Made by a program: the position numbers and the translations under genes. From positions 7,549,115 to 7,613,114 of the forward strand of contig CP099839.1 in NCBI GenBank assembly GCA_030062745.1: a DNA stretch of 64,000 nt. Reading direction: 5' to 3'. Below the pieces are notes generated by a model. The model was given only the letters and a program-made list of their open reading frames with translations. It was not told the origin of the DNA and made no database searches. Of the stretch, positions 47,640 through 59,390 are shown in pieces. Position 1 is the stretch's first letter; each line of letters opens with the position of its first letter. This stretch comes from Capitulum mitella (Eukaryota; Arthropoda; Thecostraca; Pollicipedomorpha; Pollicipedidae).

Positions 47640-49213
47640 ATGTAGAGCTTCAGGCGGCTCTCACCGTTGAGATCCCGAGATCTGAAACGCGCTGTGTGGC
47701 GTGGGACGCGTGCAGGCCGCTTTTCATCTCTTTTTCAAAGACAAAGTAAGTTAGGAACGATACCTGCGTCATTTCGCAACACATTTAGTTCATTCATCTG
47801 CAGAACGAGCACTAGGATGGCTTTCCAGTCGGACTTGTTGTCAGCTCCCTTTAATCTTGTTGTCAGAGTCCTAGAAAATGTAATCTTTGTACACAGGGCT
47901 TCTTGAGCGCCATAGTAAAGATTACGAGAGCATAAAACTGTCATTACTTTACCAGAACGTTTATCGCTGTCATTTCAGTAAACGCTGTTGAACGAAGCAG
48001 CCCGATGTACTATGCTAATGTAATGATGCAGTGATTACTAAGAGCCTTCGCGTAATTCATGCCTCTAGCCATTTTGAAAGGTATGTAAAACTGCATGTTT
48101 TTATCATTGACTTTAACGATGACATGCCCGACACCAATCCTTAAGAGGCTATTGGATTTTTTTTAGCTACCAGCAAGTCTTCCGTAAGGAAATTAAGCAC
48201 AACGTGTCTCAGTTTGTTGCAGTTTTTCCTCTGCGTTTTAAAAGGCATGCCAGGACCCCTTGCTACCGAGAGAAGTAACATTACCGGCCAATTTTTGATA
48301 TCATTTGAAAAGATTATCCCATTTTTAACTCGACTTTCCAATTGAGATACCCGTGATAATCTAGTAGTCTTCAAACCCAATATATATTGCACATTATCTG
48401 CGAAAAGCTAAATTTGCAGACTAGCAGAGTGATTTCCTGGGGATATTCCGTTTCCTATTCATCCTTGTCCTATTTTCAATCGTGGAGTGACGACACGAGC
48501 AGACACATGTTTTTAAATGTTAACAGAATACTCATGTATGCCATGTATGTCCACGCATACCACCAACACATGTACAGATCCCTTTAAACACAAAATCCAT
48601 GGCTACTTTGTAGTAAAAAAGGAAAAGAAGTTTCAGACAGATCATAAACCCATTCCATAAACATCCGCACGATATGGTAGGAAAAGGCCAATGATTCGAC
48701 GCCAATGAAAACGCCGATGATTGGCAATTCTACGAAGTTTAAATCTTTCTGGAATTTATATCTCAAAGAGCGACTTGCTGATTATAAACAGTGTCCGCTT
48801 ATTTCAGGACAAAAGATGTTTTTTTCTGCAAAAGGCTACGATTAACTTGCTGCAACTGGGAGCTGAATATTTCCTGTTTATCATGACAGATATGGAGCAT
48901 CTTTTCTCACCATCTTTTTGGTTACGGAATGTCCAAATCCCTTTGCTGGGACCAACTCACTTCGTAACATGAAACGACCGTGCATGACTCGAAACGACGC
49001 CGATCAATTGCAGTTAGCCCCAGCAAGAAGCATTTGATATCCTGTCTGTGCCGGTCGCTGTTCAGTGTCGTGCCAGACTTCGTGCAGCCCTCTGACGCCG
49101 TCCTACGTCGAGCAAGCCTTCGGATCAGGTTCACTTGGCGTCCTGCGTCGCGTAAGCCACCACGTCAAGCTCATCTGCCGCTCTGTGACAGGTCAGCCCC
49201 CAGGTTAGGTTAA
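47640..49213. other. Unassigned stretch
   Basis: Nothing recognisable apart from short chance frames. From about 49080 the sequence becomes GC-rich, with loosely repeated 'gtcctgtgtcgtcagtccccaggtcaggtcc'-like units continuing to 49500. Confidence 0.3.
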
Positions 49214-49354
49214 TACGCTGTCCTGTGTCGTCGGTCCCCAGAGCAGTCCTCAGGTGAGGTCCGTAAGCCGCCTGCTGGCCCGCCAGGAGGCAGATCCGGG
49301 CGGGATCGTCTGGCTCTGTTCGTCAAGGAAAGGATCCACCTAAAGCCGCCTTAG
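49214..49354 (+). CDS. Exon-like frame, paralogue of 50314-50580
   Basis: An open plus frame after TAA encodes a segment ending GGRSGRDRLALFVKERIHLK, then PP and TAG. The final 75 bp is near-identical to 50485-50559. In this frame five of the six differences fall at third codon positions, which suggests past protein-level selection. There is no ATG. The surrounding region is a degenerate repeat, so it may be a pseudo-exon. Confidence 0.32.
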   Translation, partial: YAVLCRRSPEQSSGEVRKPPAGPPGGRSGRDRLALFVKERIHLKPP

Positions 49355-50067
49355 TCAGGCCCATGCAGCATCCCTTGTTGGGTCTGCCCCGACATCGAGT
49401 CCACGCGCAGTCCTGTGACCAGTCAGTGTCCAGGTCAGGTCCATGCTCCATCCTGCCTCCACCCTGACGCTGCGCGGTGTCGTTTCAGTCCCTTGATCAG
49501 CCCTCCATCCCGATAATGACGCCTTTGAAGGCGATCAGGTTCTCTCTGCACTATGGACATAGCGGCTGAGAACTGCAGCGACTTTGGCCGGACCCAGTTT
49601 CAATAGCGATTTCAAGCAATTCAGCTACAAACTGAGCAGTGACAAAACGCTTTACGTCCTTCGAATCGTATGGAAAACAGTCGAACCAGCATGTCATTGG
49701 CAAATTATGGATAAAATGAGGTTCGATCCTGGTAGGCAAAGAACAATGAAGCAAACGAGCACGTCGATGTCAATCGTTATCAACGCTCACGACGCCGACA
49801 TTAGCGTATACCGACGATCAAACAACGACCAAGAAATCAGACTTCCAGCCTGGAACGTTACCTTTCCGTGCAACCTTTATGAATGCATCGGTCGCACAAG
49901 TTTCCTTTGTCACATACTCTGTCGTATGTCGATAAACGGCGGGTAATGCGCAGTCAGATATCAAACCATTAGCCAAAACCCAAAAGGCTGTTGGTCATCA
50001 AAACTCTTAGCATCGGCGGTGTGAAGAATCAACCAGACAACAAGCCTAAACTGAGCATGCTGACCAC

Positions 50068-50068
<1 letters not shown>

Positions 50069-50109
<41 letters not shown>
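50069..50109. repeat. (TA)n microsatellite
   Basis: A TA dinucleotide run followed by GTATGTATGTATAC. It resembles the TA run in MITE family B, but no family B ends are visible around it. Confidence 0.95.
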
Positions 50110-50120
<11 letters not shown>

Positions 50121-50313
50121 ACAAATATATATATATGTATATACGGAGTTTTTCTCCCGTGGCATCGTTATCGTTACAATGTTAATGGTGTGGTACACAT
50201 CACATCTGCCGCTCATGTCCTCACGTCGACGAAAATCGGCACCAAATATGTTGTTGCTGGTTTTGGGGAAACCCTTTCAATGGACCGCGCGACGTCGCTG
50301 AATTTCCTTCGAA

Positions 50314-50580
50314 ATGAGCGCGGCGCCGCGATCGTTACTCAAAGGAGGGCAAAGGTCAGCGCCGGAGCAGCACTCTGGCCGGGCGGCGCCGGCAGAGGAA
50401 GTGCGGCGTCTCGTGCCCTGCGGCGGTGCCGAGTCTGGCGAGGTCGGCGGAGGACCGGCGGGTCACCTTCCCTGCGGCGTCCAGCCGCCGGCTGCCCCGC
50501 CAGGGGGCAGATCCGGGCGAGATCGTCTGGCTCTGTTGGTCAAGGAAAGGATCCACCTAAAAGGCCCGCAGGAGCCATGA
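50314..50580 (+). CDS. Hypothetical protein, 88 aa
   Basis: A true ATG opens an 88-codon plus frame with strongly G/C-ending codons. It is rich in Gly, Pro, Ala and Arg and ends GGRSGRDRLALLVKERIHLK then GPQEP and TGA. Its C-terminal 25 residues are shared with the frame at 49214-49354, with mostly synonymous DNA differences. A 252-codon frame overlaps in another reading frame but is composite: it starts in the TA repeat and ends in a MITE. No domain known. Confidence 0.38.
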   Translation: MSAAPRSLLKGGQRSAPEQHSGRAAPAEEVRRLVPCGGAESGEVGGGPAGHLPCGVQPPAAPPGGRSGRDRLALLVKERIHLKGPQEP

Positions 50581-50599
50581 ACACAATGATGAATTTGGG

Positions 50600-52700
50600 G
50601 CAGTGGCGGCGGAAGTGCGGGGCAGCGGGGGCAGTGTCCCCCACCCGAAGACATGGGGGCAGACATATCTTTTTGCCACGCAAAAATGACTGCGTGCCTG
50701 GTACAAGTTTTTGGCAGCGGAGTCTTGAAATAGGAACTGGTAATGGCATTGTGTGGTTCCAGAATTGCATTGCTTCTATCGCTGCTCCACCGACTTCGTT
50801 GATTAGTTCTGTACACATCCGTAAAAATAACTGGTCATGTTTCTTTGAGGTTGATTCGAATGGAGGTGTATAAAAAGGCAACATGTTGCGCCTTGCATGT
50901 TTTTGCCAATCGCAAACCAAACCAGCTCATTTTTGTTTAAAGTTAAAAATGAAGTTTCTCCACAGTGCTGGGTTTAGGGCATCCTCTGATTTCGGGATTT
51001 CAAAAGCGTTATGAAAAACTGTGTCTAGGCAGAGATGGACAGAGTAATGCAGTCAAGTAATGCAGGGACCGGAAGACATGCTCTGGACCAGAACAGAATC
51101 AGAACAAATCGGTTTCGTTAGTGACTGTAAGTACCCGTATGCGCCTCGGTGCAGAAGTACTCGAACCATAGTAGCGTAGCCAAGGAGGGCCCCAAGCGTC
51201 CCAGGACCTCCCCCCCCCCCGAATCTTTGTGGCACACGAAGGAGCCCCCTGGCATCTGCTTAGAGGGGCTAACCTGGTTGGGAAAGGCAAACCTACTCCT
51301 CTGCAAAGGGCTCGTAGTCCCCAGGCAAAGGCCCCTCTGGAAGGTAGCGCGGCGCCTCTGATCGGGGAAGGTACGTGGGCACCCAACATGTATGTACCTA
51401 CCAAAAGGCATACGAAAGGACCGGAAAGGATGCTCCACTGCAAAGCAGCCACCAGCCAGGAAAGATCCTCCTGCCAAAAAATGGTGTCGACGTGTCGGAA
51501 AGAGAGCCCAGTGGTGTAACCTAAGCCAAGGGTCCTAGGAGTCTTAACATCCCAGCTTCAGAAATTCCCAGTTCTCAAAAATACCAATCACTTGAAATAT
51601 CAGTACGAAAGATATCTTGAACATCCGTATGGCTATGTGTAGATGTGGACGCGCGCAAAGAAAATTTCTCGATGAGAGTAGGGCATTTTTATCTGACTGC
51701 AGTCTCACCCAAACGACCAATCCTCGAGATTTGAGCGGGGTAACAGTGCGACTGCCGCGCTCCCCAGCTACTTGCCGTGAAACGATACAACCAAGCTATG
51801 AATGTCACCGTAATGCCGGTACGCTGCGCCGTGACCGTATCCTGCAACTCCACTAGTTATTACCACGGCTCAGGGAGTCAGCAGCTCTGCCGGCATTTCA
51901 CACTGCAAATTGGGCATGGGCTGGGAATATGTATGAAAAGAGGGCAATATTTTCAAGATGTCCATTATATTTTTTTCTTTTTACACCGTAAAAGCCGGAT
52001 CAGCCAGATGTATCGTCGACCTGTGGTAAGCTGAACATAACTGAATTTCGTCCTGGTCGTTATTTATATCCAGTTCCTCCATTGAAACAATTTTTCACAT
52101 TTATTAACCTATGGCAGTTGTTATGCACCATTAAAGCATACCTACATGTGGGTCAGACCCGGGGACGCAGGGTGTATGGTCCTGAGCACATCCCTGGAAA
52201 ACAGAATCAAATTTGGTCGTAGCGCAGTAAAACACAAGCAACCTGAACAACGCTGAGCGTGTAATTCACCTCTGCAAGTTTCAGTCTTTGAGATGCGGGA
52301 TGCACCGGTGGATAAAGTGGTTCGAAACCTCGCACAGCGGGCCAAAGGTCATGTACATGGAATCCCCGCACGTTTGAGCGCTGTCTGTCACATTCATTCT
52401 TGCTGACACTGAAAGTACCCAAAGTGTTCTGGCCATGGAGGCGTAGATGTAGGAAATGGGGTGCCAAAGCCAATTCTGAAGTCGATTTTTCCCATGTTTC
52501 GCCGTAGTTTTTTGTCCAACATTTTCGGAAAGTGGGGTTGCTATGGCACCAACGCCCCCCCCCCCCCGTTCCCACGCCTATGCACGGAGGCACCCATAGT
52601 TCTCAAGGAACCCCCTCAGTGTTGTGGCCCCTTCAATCTCTAGCCCCCCCCCCAAAAAAAAGCCCGGGCTACACCACTGGCTACACCACTTGAACCGTCT
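50600..52700. mobile_element. Cluster of MITE termini with G/C runs
   Basis: 'cagtggcggcggaagtg' at 50601, 'gtagcgtagccaaggaggg' at 51170, 'cccagtggtgtaacc' at 51509, the inverse of CATAGGCGTGGGAACGGG ending at 52579, and the inverse of CAGTGGTGTAGCCCGGG near 52665 are all of the CA(G/T)(T/A)GGCG..CC type seen at hAT-like MITE ends. Poly-C runs sit at 51211, 52554 and 52645. Complete elements cannot be paired by eye. Confidence 0.4.
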
Positions 52701-53026
52701 TCACTGATGTTCAGAATACCCTTCTGGAGCCTTCTTTTTTCTTGTCAAAGTATTTGCGCTGCGTCGTCTACATGCATGAGAGCCGGACAAAGTCATCTGA
52801 AACGTTCGCTTGCAGACAGCAGTCCCAGTTCTTCCAGCATGATGAAGTGTTGGCGCAAATTACACGAAATTTGGTTAAAAAAACGCGGTTAATGTCATTG
52901 TTTAGCCGGCATGTTTTGGCCCGCGGCACGACAGACCAAACCACCTCTACCAAATGAAAAGGTAAATGTTTGCGTTTGTCTGGTTTGTCTAAAGCATGCC
53001 ACGAATTAATAACACCCCATCTACTA

Positions 53027-53480
53027 TACTAAAGCAGGACGTGTGTGTTCGGCCGAAAACTTTTGTCACGCCCCCAGGTCAGACTGTGTGAAGTTGGAGG
53101 CTGAAATTTGCGCAGGACGCAGGCACGGACGCAAAGGAGTGCAGTATCACGTGACAACTCGGTACGGTGCGCCGCGAGCACGCAGCGCGCGAGACAAGTT
53201 TTCTCAACACAGAAGCCTATGGCACATTTCATCAGGTCTGGAAAAACTTACCTGCTTTACTAAAGCAGGACCTGTGTGTGCGTTCGAAAATTTTGTCACG
53301 CGCCCAGGTCAAACTGTTGGGAGTTGAAGGCTGAAATTTTCGCAGGACGCGGGCACGGGCCCAAAGGAGTGCAGTGCCACGTGACGACTCGGTACTGTGC
53401 ACCGTGAGCACGTGGCGCGCGAGGCGAGTTTTCGTCAGCACAGAAGCCTATAGCACATTCCGTCAGGTCTCGTAAAAACG
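53027..53480. repeat. Tandem duplication of a 231-bp unit
   Basis: The two units (53027-53257 and 53258-53480) start TACTAAAGCAGGAC and align throughout, including 'aaaggagtgcagt' and 'cacagaagcctat', at roughly 85 percent identity. Minus frames of both give related peptides (for example LRKFQPPTSHSLTWGRDK and LRKFQPSTPNSLTWARDK). This hints that the unit derives from a longer repeat or coding sequence. Confidence 0.88.
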
Positions 53481-53940
53481 TATGGTAAAAGCTCGGACGG
53501 CGATGGATCAAGGGTCCTCCACTTTAGGAGATCGGTGATTTACACCAATATCATATCCCGGGTCCCATTTCATCAAAACAATTTCAGTTGCACAACTTCG
53601 ACCGAAACCGAGTCCGAGTGATGCACAAGCGCAGAGCACAAGGTAAGTTAGAGATGCATATTGGCATCCCGCCCAGCCCACACATTAAACTGGGGATGAC
53701 CGGCGGCGCTCTCCCCTGATCTCCATGTACATCAAATGTGAGGCGATTTTCGCATGCTAAAGAAAAACTGTCAGCCCAAAGCACCTAATTTCCGAGTACG
53801 TTTGCGAGGTCCAGGTCGAAATGGTGAAATGCAGGGTTATGATTGAATGGACCACGGTTGGGCCATTACACCAAAACCGCCGGAATCGTCTCCCTGGACG
53901 TTTCTCTCCCGAGTCCGGGTGATGCGTCTGTGACGCCTGT

Positions 53941-54465
53941 TCATGACGTCTGCGGCCGTTGGAGCAAAGCGACGTCGAAAAGTATCCGCAGAGACTGCCA
54001 GGAAGAAGGCGTGTAGGTCCACAGAGACCGAAAAAAGAGCGACGGAGACGGCTCTCCTAGAACTCGGCGCGCATGGCGGCCGGTAGTAGGAGGCATAGGC
54101 ATTGCTGCAGCGTCAGCAGCGGCTGTCGCAGAATGTCGCGTGCATGGCCGCCTCCCGACAACAGGCGGCTTCGCCGCAGCGGCAGCAGCGTCTGTCGCAA
54201 CATGCCGCCGACATGACCTCAGTCCGGCAAGGGGAGAGGGAGCCATGTGAAGCCCAGCGTACCGCTGGCGCCGGGCGCCACCGCGAGGAGAGCGTGGAGC
54301 TGCGCCGGACGGCTCAAGACGTAGTGCTTCGCTAAGCCATACGCACCTCTGTGGCGCCGTCTGAGCTGCAGATGAGCCGACTAACAGGAAAACTGGACAG
54401 ATCACCAGCAGTGCGTGATGCGGAAAGACCGAGGCGGAGAGTTCGTGGTAGACGCGGGGCAACAT
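53941..54465 (-). CDS. Hypothetical secreted protein, 174 aa
   Basis: An ATG at 54463-54465 opens a 174-codon minus frame. Its first 35 residues form a signal peptide: MLPRVYHELSASVFPHH, a core ALLVICPVFLLVGSS, then AAQ before TAPQRC. The frame is open for another 34 codons upstream without an earlier ATG. The mature region is Ala/Arg/Pro-rich with low-complexity stretches. The middle overlaps a plus-strand frame (54102-54335) repeating QRQQRLSQ, so part of the openness may come from a (GCC/CAG)-type repeat. No domain is recognised. Confidence 0.3.
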   Translation of the reverse strand: MLPRVYHELSASVFPHHALLVICPVFLLVGSSAAQTAPQRCVWLSEALRLEPSGAAPRSPRGGARRQRYAGLHMAPSPLAGLRSCRRHVATDAAAAAAKPPVVGRRPCTRHSATAAADAAAMPMPPTTGRHARRVLGEPSPSLFFRSLWTYTPSSWQSLRILFDVALLQRPQTS

Positions 54466-55143
54466 GAGACCAGCGCCACTGCCCACGTACAGCACTGCAG
54501 TCGGTATTGAACCAGCGCGCAGCGGAGCAAGTGCCCACGCGCTTGTTGCAAACCAAAAATACTCCACCGGAGGATAGTGGAGAGTCTATTGATTCTATGA
54601 TCATCATTGCCGTAATTTCACCATTTTTTTCTTGTCGTGTCTGGTCTGGGCCCAAAGCAAAGTGACCGAAATCCGAGGAGAAATCGGAATTTATATGCAC
54701 TTTAGGTTCCGCCAAATGGGCTGGCTGGATCCGCGAACGGTTGCTCCCCATCCCGAAATAGTTTACACCGCCCTTGATTTTGGGGCGATTTGTTCGCTCC
54801 AAAACTTTTCATTTTGCAAGCGTACTAGTTGTTTTTAGATTGCCTTGCAGGCACAAAGTTAATTGTGCTTGCAAGAAAAAAAAACACAAGAGCTCGATTA
54901 CCAACTGCCTCCACAAAGCTCCTCATACCCCAAGAAGATTACGCACTTTCTTCGCGTCGCCGCCGGTGTTGCCGCCCTGCCGCTGACAGTCCCGCCAGCG
55001 GTAGCCCTTTTGTCCGCCGCCGACGGTCCTGCGACTGACGCGTCTGTTGCCGCGTCCCGGGAGGCGCTGCGACTGGCGGAGCCGCCACACCGCGCCTCCG
55101 CACTGCTGGCATTGCACTGCACTGCACTGCGTTGCAATTGCAG

Positions 55144-55332
55144 AACACCACGCTCCTCTCGAGCTTGGTTGGCGTCCTGTCGCTGTGCCTGGGCGTGGCG
55201 CTGCAGACAGCGGCCGAACTGTTCGAGTCCCCTCTCCTGCCCGCCTACGACATCGCCCTGTTCCTGCTGGGCGGCACAGGGACCAGGGCCACAGCCACCC
55301 CGTCAACGACGAGTCGCCGTCCGTCCGCCCAG
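55144..55332 (+). CDS. Candidate internal exon of a membrane protein
   Basis: An acceptor-like tract ending TTGCAATTGCAG and a donor GTGAGG (55333) bound exactly 63 codons, phase 0 at both sides. The frame encodes a hydrophobic helix LLSSLVGVLSLCLGVALQTA and a second hydrophobic stretch AYDIALFLLGG, then a Thr/Ser-rich tail. Nearly every third base is G or C. The preceding 190 bp has an equally biased frame in another phase (VAAGVAALPLTVPPAVALLS), so an upstream exon or a frameshift is possible. I do not recognise the family. Confidence 0.42.
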
Positions 55333-55880
55333 GTGAGGGCTCCGCTGTCCGCGCCGCCTGCAGGACTACCGATGTCAGACGAACCGCATTTGTCGCAGGA
55401 TACCGATGCTGGCCGCCAGTTTGCTAATGCTATTGTTCATTAAACAGAAGGTTCCGTAGTTGCAAGAAAAGATGTAAGAACAGCAGATAGCAGTCACTGA
55501 AACAGTGCACAAAGTGTAGTTTTTGTCAAGGGTTCAGAAGTTCAATAAATCCAAAAGCCTGAAAAAGGTGCACTTTCCCGTTTGCCAAAGCAATGCCAGT
55601 GATTTACTACAAAATTTGCCGGTGTAGAACTAGCCGATAGTCTAAGGGCCATACCTCCCTGTCGATAGTTCATCACGCATGGAATGATCATCCAGCAATC
55701 TGTTTCATCCCGTAATTCTGAGGGGAAGTGGTCCAGTAGAATCCCAATCACGTCTGTTCTCCTTAACTGTGGATAAAGAAGAAAGCGGGCTTGATGGAAG
55801 AGCCTGAATAAATAACCAGCTTGATCTTGACGCATGGGTTCCTGAGGTGGTACCGGAGACGCGTTCCAGAGAACCTTTAT

Positions 55881-57087
55881 CCCTATTCCTGGAGGGCTAG
55901 ACGGTATGGCCGATTCCCGGCAGGGGGGGGGCGGATTCGGCCCCCCTGAGATCTCGAGAACTACTTGTCCGATTTCATCGCAACAAACGGCAATCGATTC
56001 ACCGTGACGTGAACTACATTTTTATAAAAAGAAATTTTCAAAATTTTGAAATTTGTGGATACAGGGGGGCAAAAATGTCAAAATGGGGGGTACTTTTGGA
56101 TTTCTTATAACTCCGTTGTTTATCGACCGATTTCGATGAAACTGGCATCAATCGAGAGATTATGGATAGGGCTTTTACCATGGGTCCACAAATGGGAATT
56201 TTCAGAAAATTCATGGGCGTTCACAGGGTTTCAAAAATAGGAGGATTAGTTTTCTAACAACTGAATGAACAAAAGAGGCAAACACCCTTTTTTGGCTTCT
56301 GCTAGTCATGTTATACTAAAAAAGTACAAATCGCATTACAATGTTTGTATAATGTTAGCATAGGCGGTGCCAGGGGCATGAAAAAGGGGGAACTGTCACG
56401 GTCACACGTTTCTCAGATCAACTTGTGACCTTTGACCTTAAATGACCTCCAGTGGCCTTGGGGTCACTTGTAATGATCTCGTGTGCATTTAATATTATCT
56501 GTAAACGTTTTCAATCATTTGAATTCACTCTATTTCAAAAATTTCATTTTTTGGCTATTGCGGTATAGGGTACGCGCACTGACATTTTAGGTCATATCTT
56601 CGTGACCCGACCCGATATCAAGTCGAAACTTGGTACACAAGTAGAGGGCACCCTTCTACGTCATATATATTCCGGGTTTGGCATTTGAAAAAAACGGCGC
56701 CGAAATTATAGCGAAAAAACAAATTTTTACTTTTGACCTTGACCTGACCTTGTAAAATGACCTCAGATAAACAAAATTATATCTGTACATTGCCCAACTA
56801 TTTAGCTATATATCCATATAAAGTTTTAAGTTCTAGCTTTAAAACTCTGTTTTTGGCAGACATTTTCCTTTTACCCTTAACATGGCCAAAAATGGCATGA
56901 GGTGCCTCCCAAAAACGTTGCCTGGCTCCGCCCCTGAGCAAAGTAGAATTTTGAAATTTTGCCACAGCACGCAGAAAGAATAGCTAGGAAAAGTCACCAA
57001 GTTTCGTGAAGCTGCGTTAAAAAGCCTAGAATTGGCAAGCAAAAACCCCGAGTGGGGGGGATTCCTCCCCCCCTGCCGGGAATAGGG
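55881..57087 (+). mobile_element. Family T element, full length (1.21 kb)
   Basis: Bounded by TTAT on both sides (55877-55880 and 57088-57091). The left end reads CCCTATTCCTGG. The right end is its inverse, CCGGGAATAGGG. Hairpins with G9/C6 (55923-55950) and G7/C7 (57053-57075) arms lie just inside the ends. AGGTCA/TGACCT words are at 56428-56460, 56620 and 56735-56765. No ORF. Confidence 0.75.
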
Positions 57088-57671
57088 TTATAGAATTCTA
57101 CATAACGCTTACCAACGATGTATGGAAATACTACAAACGTGTCCATCTCTCACTTTTAACCCGTAGTCCTAGTCTTGACGTCAATGTACCATTTGTATTT
57201 TATTCAGCTATTTACAGATTTGTTCATTTACATACGTATTTTTTTGTTTATTGTCAAAGACACATGGCCCACGAGATTGGTGGAGATGTTCCAAATGCAA
57301 ACAAACGCATGGCGCTTGACATGGAGGACAGTGATAATGAGCGAGGACGAAGGTCTAGTGAGTTTTACCTCAGCTAGCAAAAAAAATCAAATAGAACGGC
57401 CCGACCCAGTCCGGTCCGGCCCGGAACAACTCTGACGCTTTTTAGAGACTAATAATCAATGGAAACCGAATCATGAAATTTCGATTACAAGATAGCTCAG
57501 TACTTTAAATGCTATTAATTTGCCTTTGCAATGCGTTTGCCGGCAGGCCCTTTCTTTCACGTAAGTCTTCCGGAAGTAGTGTTTTTGCTCTTTGTCCATT
57601 TTTCGCGGGTGTTTTTGAACCGTTCACTAGTATGGCAGCGAACAGTATATTGGGCGGCGCGTGTCGTTTAA

Positions 57672-59390
57672 CCCTATTCCCGGCAGCTTGAGAGCTGAAT
57701 CCATCTCGCGCCCCTCTTTTTTCGTGCATAATTTCTAACCTGTTCAGCGCAGCTTTACGAAATTTTCTGAATTTTCCTCAATATTCTTTTGTTGTGTTGT
57801 GGCAAATTTTCTTCGTTTTATCATGCACAGGGGCGCAGCCAGGTTTTTCTTTTTGAGAGGGAATTGATGCCTTCTTGGTGTTCTTTATAGCTCATTTGAA
57901 ATAGCTCTCAGAGCTACAGCTTTTATCTTATACCTTACTTTTTGCAGACTGGGAAAGATATCTTGTTGATCTTATTGTGCTAAAAATCTGTTGAATGAAG
58001 TAGACCTTCGTTATTTTTTCTTGGAGCTCATTTTCCCCAAAATCAAACATATATTTTTCCAAATTTTGAAAATATTTTTGGCGTACAAAACAGGAATGCA
58101 TGTGGCTGGTAGCATCCTTTCCCTCACGTACTGGAAATTTCGTGCAGGTACGAGCTCAGGTCACGGACTTATGACCTGATATGCCTGATGCGTACGCAGC
58201 TGACATTGGTTATAGTGGGATATAGGATACCATAGCTCCTTTTGATGTGGTAATAATGAAATTCGAGACTATCTGAGGTCACAGGCCATAGCTTGACCTA
58301 AGGTTAGGTCGGATTCGGTGAAGCTAGACCCTCTGAATCCAACGTTGACCTGAGCTGTTTATAGTAAAATTATGAATACCGATGTGGCATATGATGTTTC
58401 GGATATGGACAATTGTGCTAAAAATACTTTGGTGGAACGACGCTTTGATATTTTCCTCCTTGGGTGAATTTCGGTTTTCATGCTAAGGGCCCTTCCCACC
58501 GAGTCTGTAAATGAACAAAGTGCGGTAAACCGACGGAATACGACGGCGATCAGCAGAGGCGCACTCAGAAATATCGCATAGAGGAGGCACAGCCTCGAAA
58601 GATAAACGAAAAATTATGGGCCCCTGACACCGCCTCTGCTACCCTTATACCTGCAGACTGCAGCACTGAACTAATGATGTAAAACACCACGAGCAAAAAT
58701 GCCCGTTTTGCGCATAACCATGAGTTTTACAAACATTCGGTAAACCGTGCACTCCCATTTCACATCCCTGGAAACGCTTATTCTGTTCATGGCATGCAAA
58801 TGTTGGTCCAAAACGTAATTTTTCTATAATTTACCCCTATTATGCCCTTGACATGATTTCGGGAGCTAGTTATTACGAAAGGGCACCGAGTAACATAGCC
58901 TCCCATTTTATGCCCCTGCCGCCAACTCTGCCAAGTATTTAAACGCAGATGATATTGAATAATACTAGTTACCCATGGAACGGTCACCTCAGTCTCATAT
59001 GTTACGTCGAAAGTCATGTTGTGGAACTCATCTGAAAGGCATCTCCCATATTCCACTTTCTGAGAACGCCTTTGAATTTCCTGGAATTTTCAAAGTTGGG
59101 TCTGCGACTGGAAGCCTTATTCATCAGCGCACAATCTGAGGTAACTGCGTCAAAAGCGGCTCATTAACATCGGAACTACAACAAATTACTGTAAGTCCCC
59201 CATGTATAAGTCCTTAACCCCAAAGTTCCCAGTCACCTTTTTCCATTTTGTTGTTGTTGTTTTATTTTTTAATAAAGTTTACGCAAAGGCAAATCGAATG
59301 TCGTTAGTTGCAACAAATTTGAGAGGGACCTAATCCTCCCCTTTTCCTTGTCGGGAATCGGCAATACCGCTTAGCCATCCTGGAATGGGG
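57672..59390 (-). mobile_element. Family T element, long copy (1.72 kb)
   Basis: TTAA flanks both ends (57668-57671 and 59391-59394). The right end, at low coordinates, starts CCCTATTCCCGGCAG and aligns with the inverse of the 56930-57087 region, including 'gcagctttacgaaattttctg'. The left end carries 'ggccataccgtctagcc'-like words near 59355-59380. AGGTCA words lie at 58158, 58275 and 58300. It is about 0.5 kb longer than other copies, possibly through a further insertion near 58500-59000. No transposase frame is visible. Confidence 0.65.

Noticed and set aside
50115-50873. Longest open frame in the window, 252 codons on plus
   Set aside because: It starts inside the TA/GTAT repeat, crosses a GC island in a frame other than the one with good codon bias, and ends in a MITE. 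The protein looks composite and is unlikely to be real.
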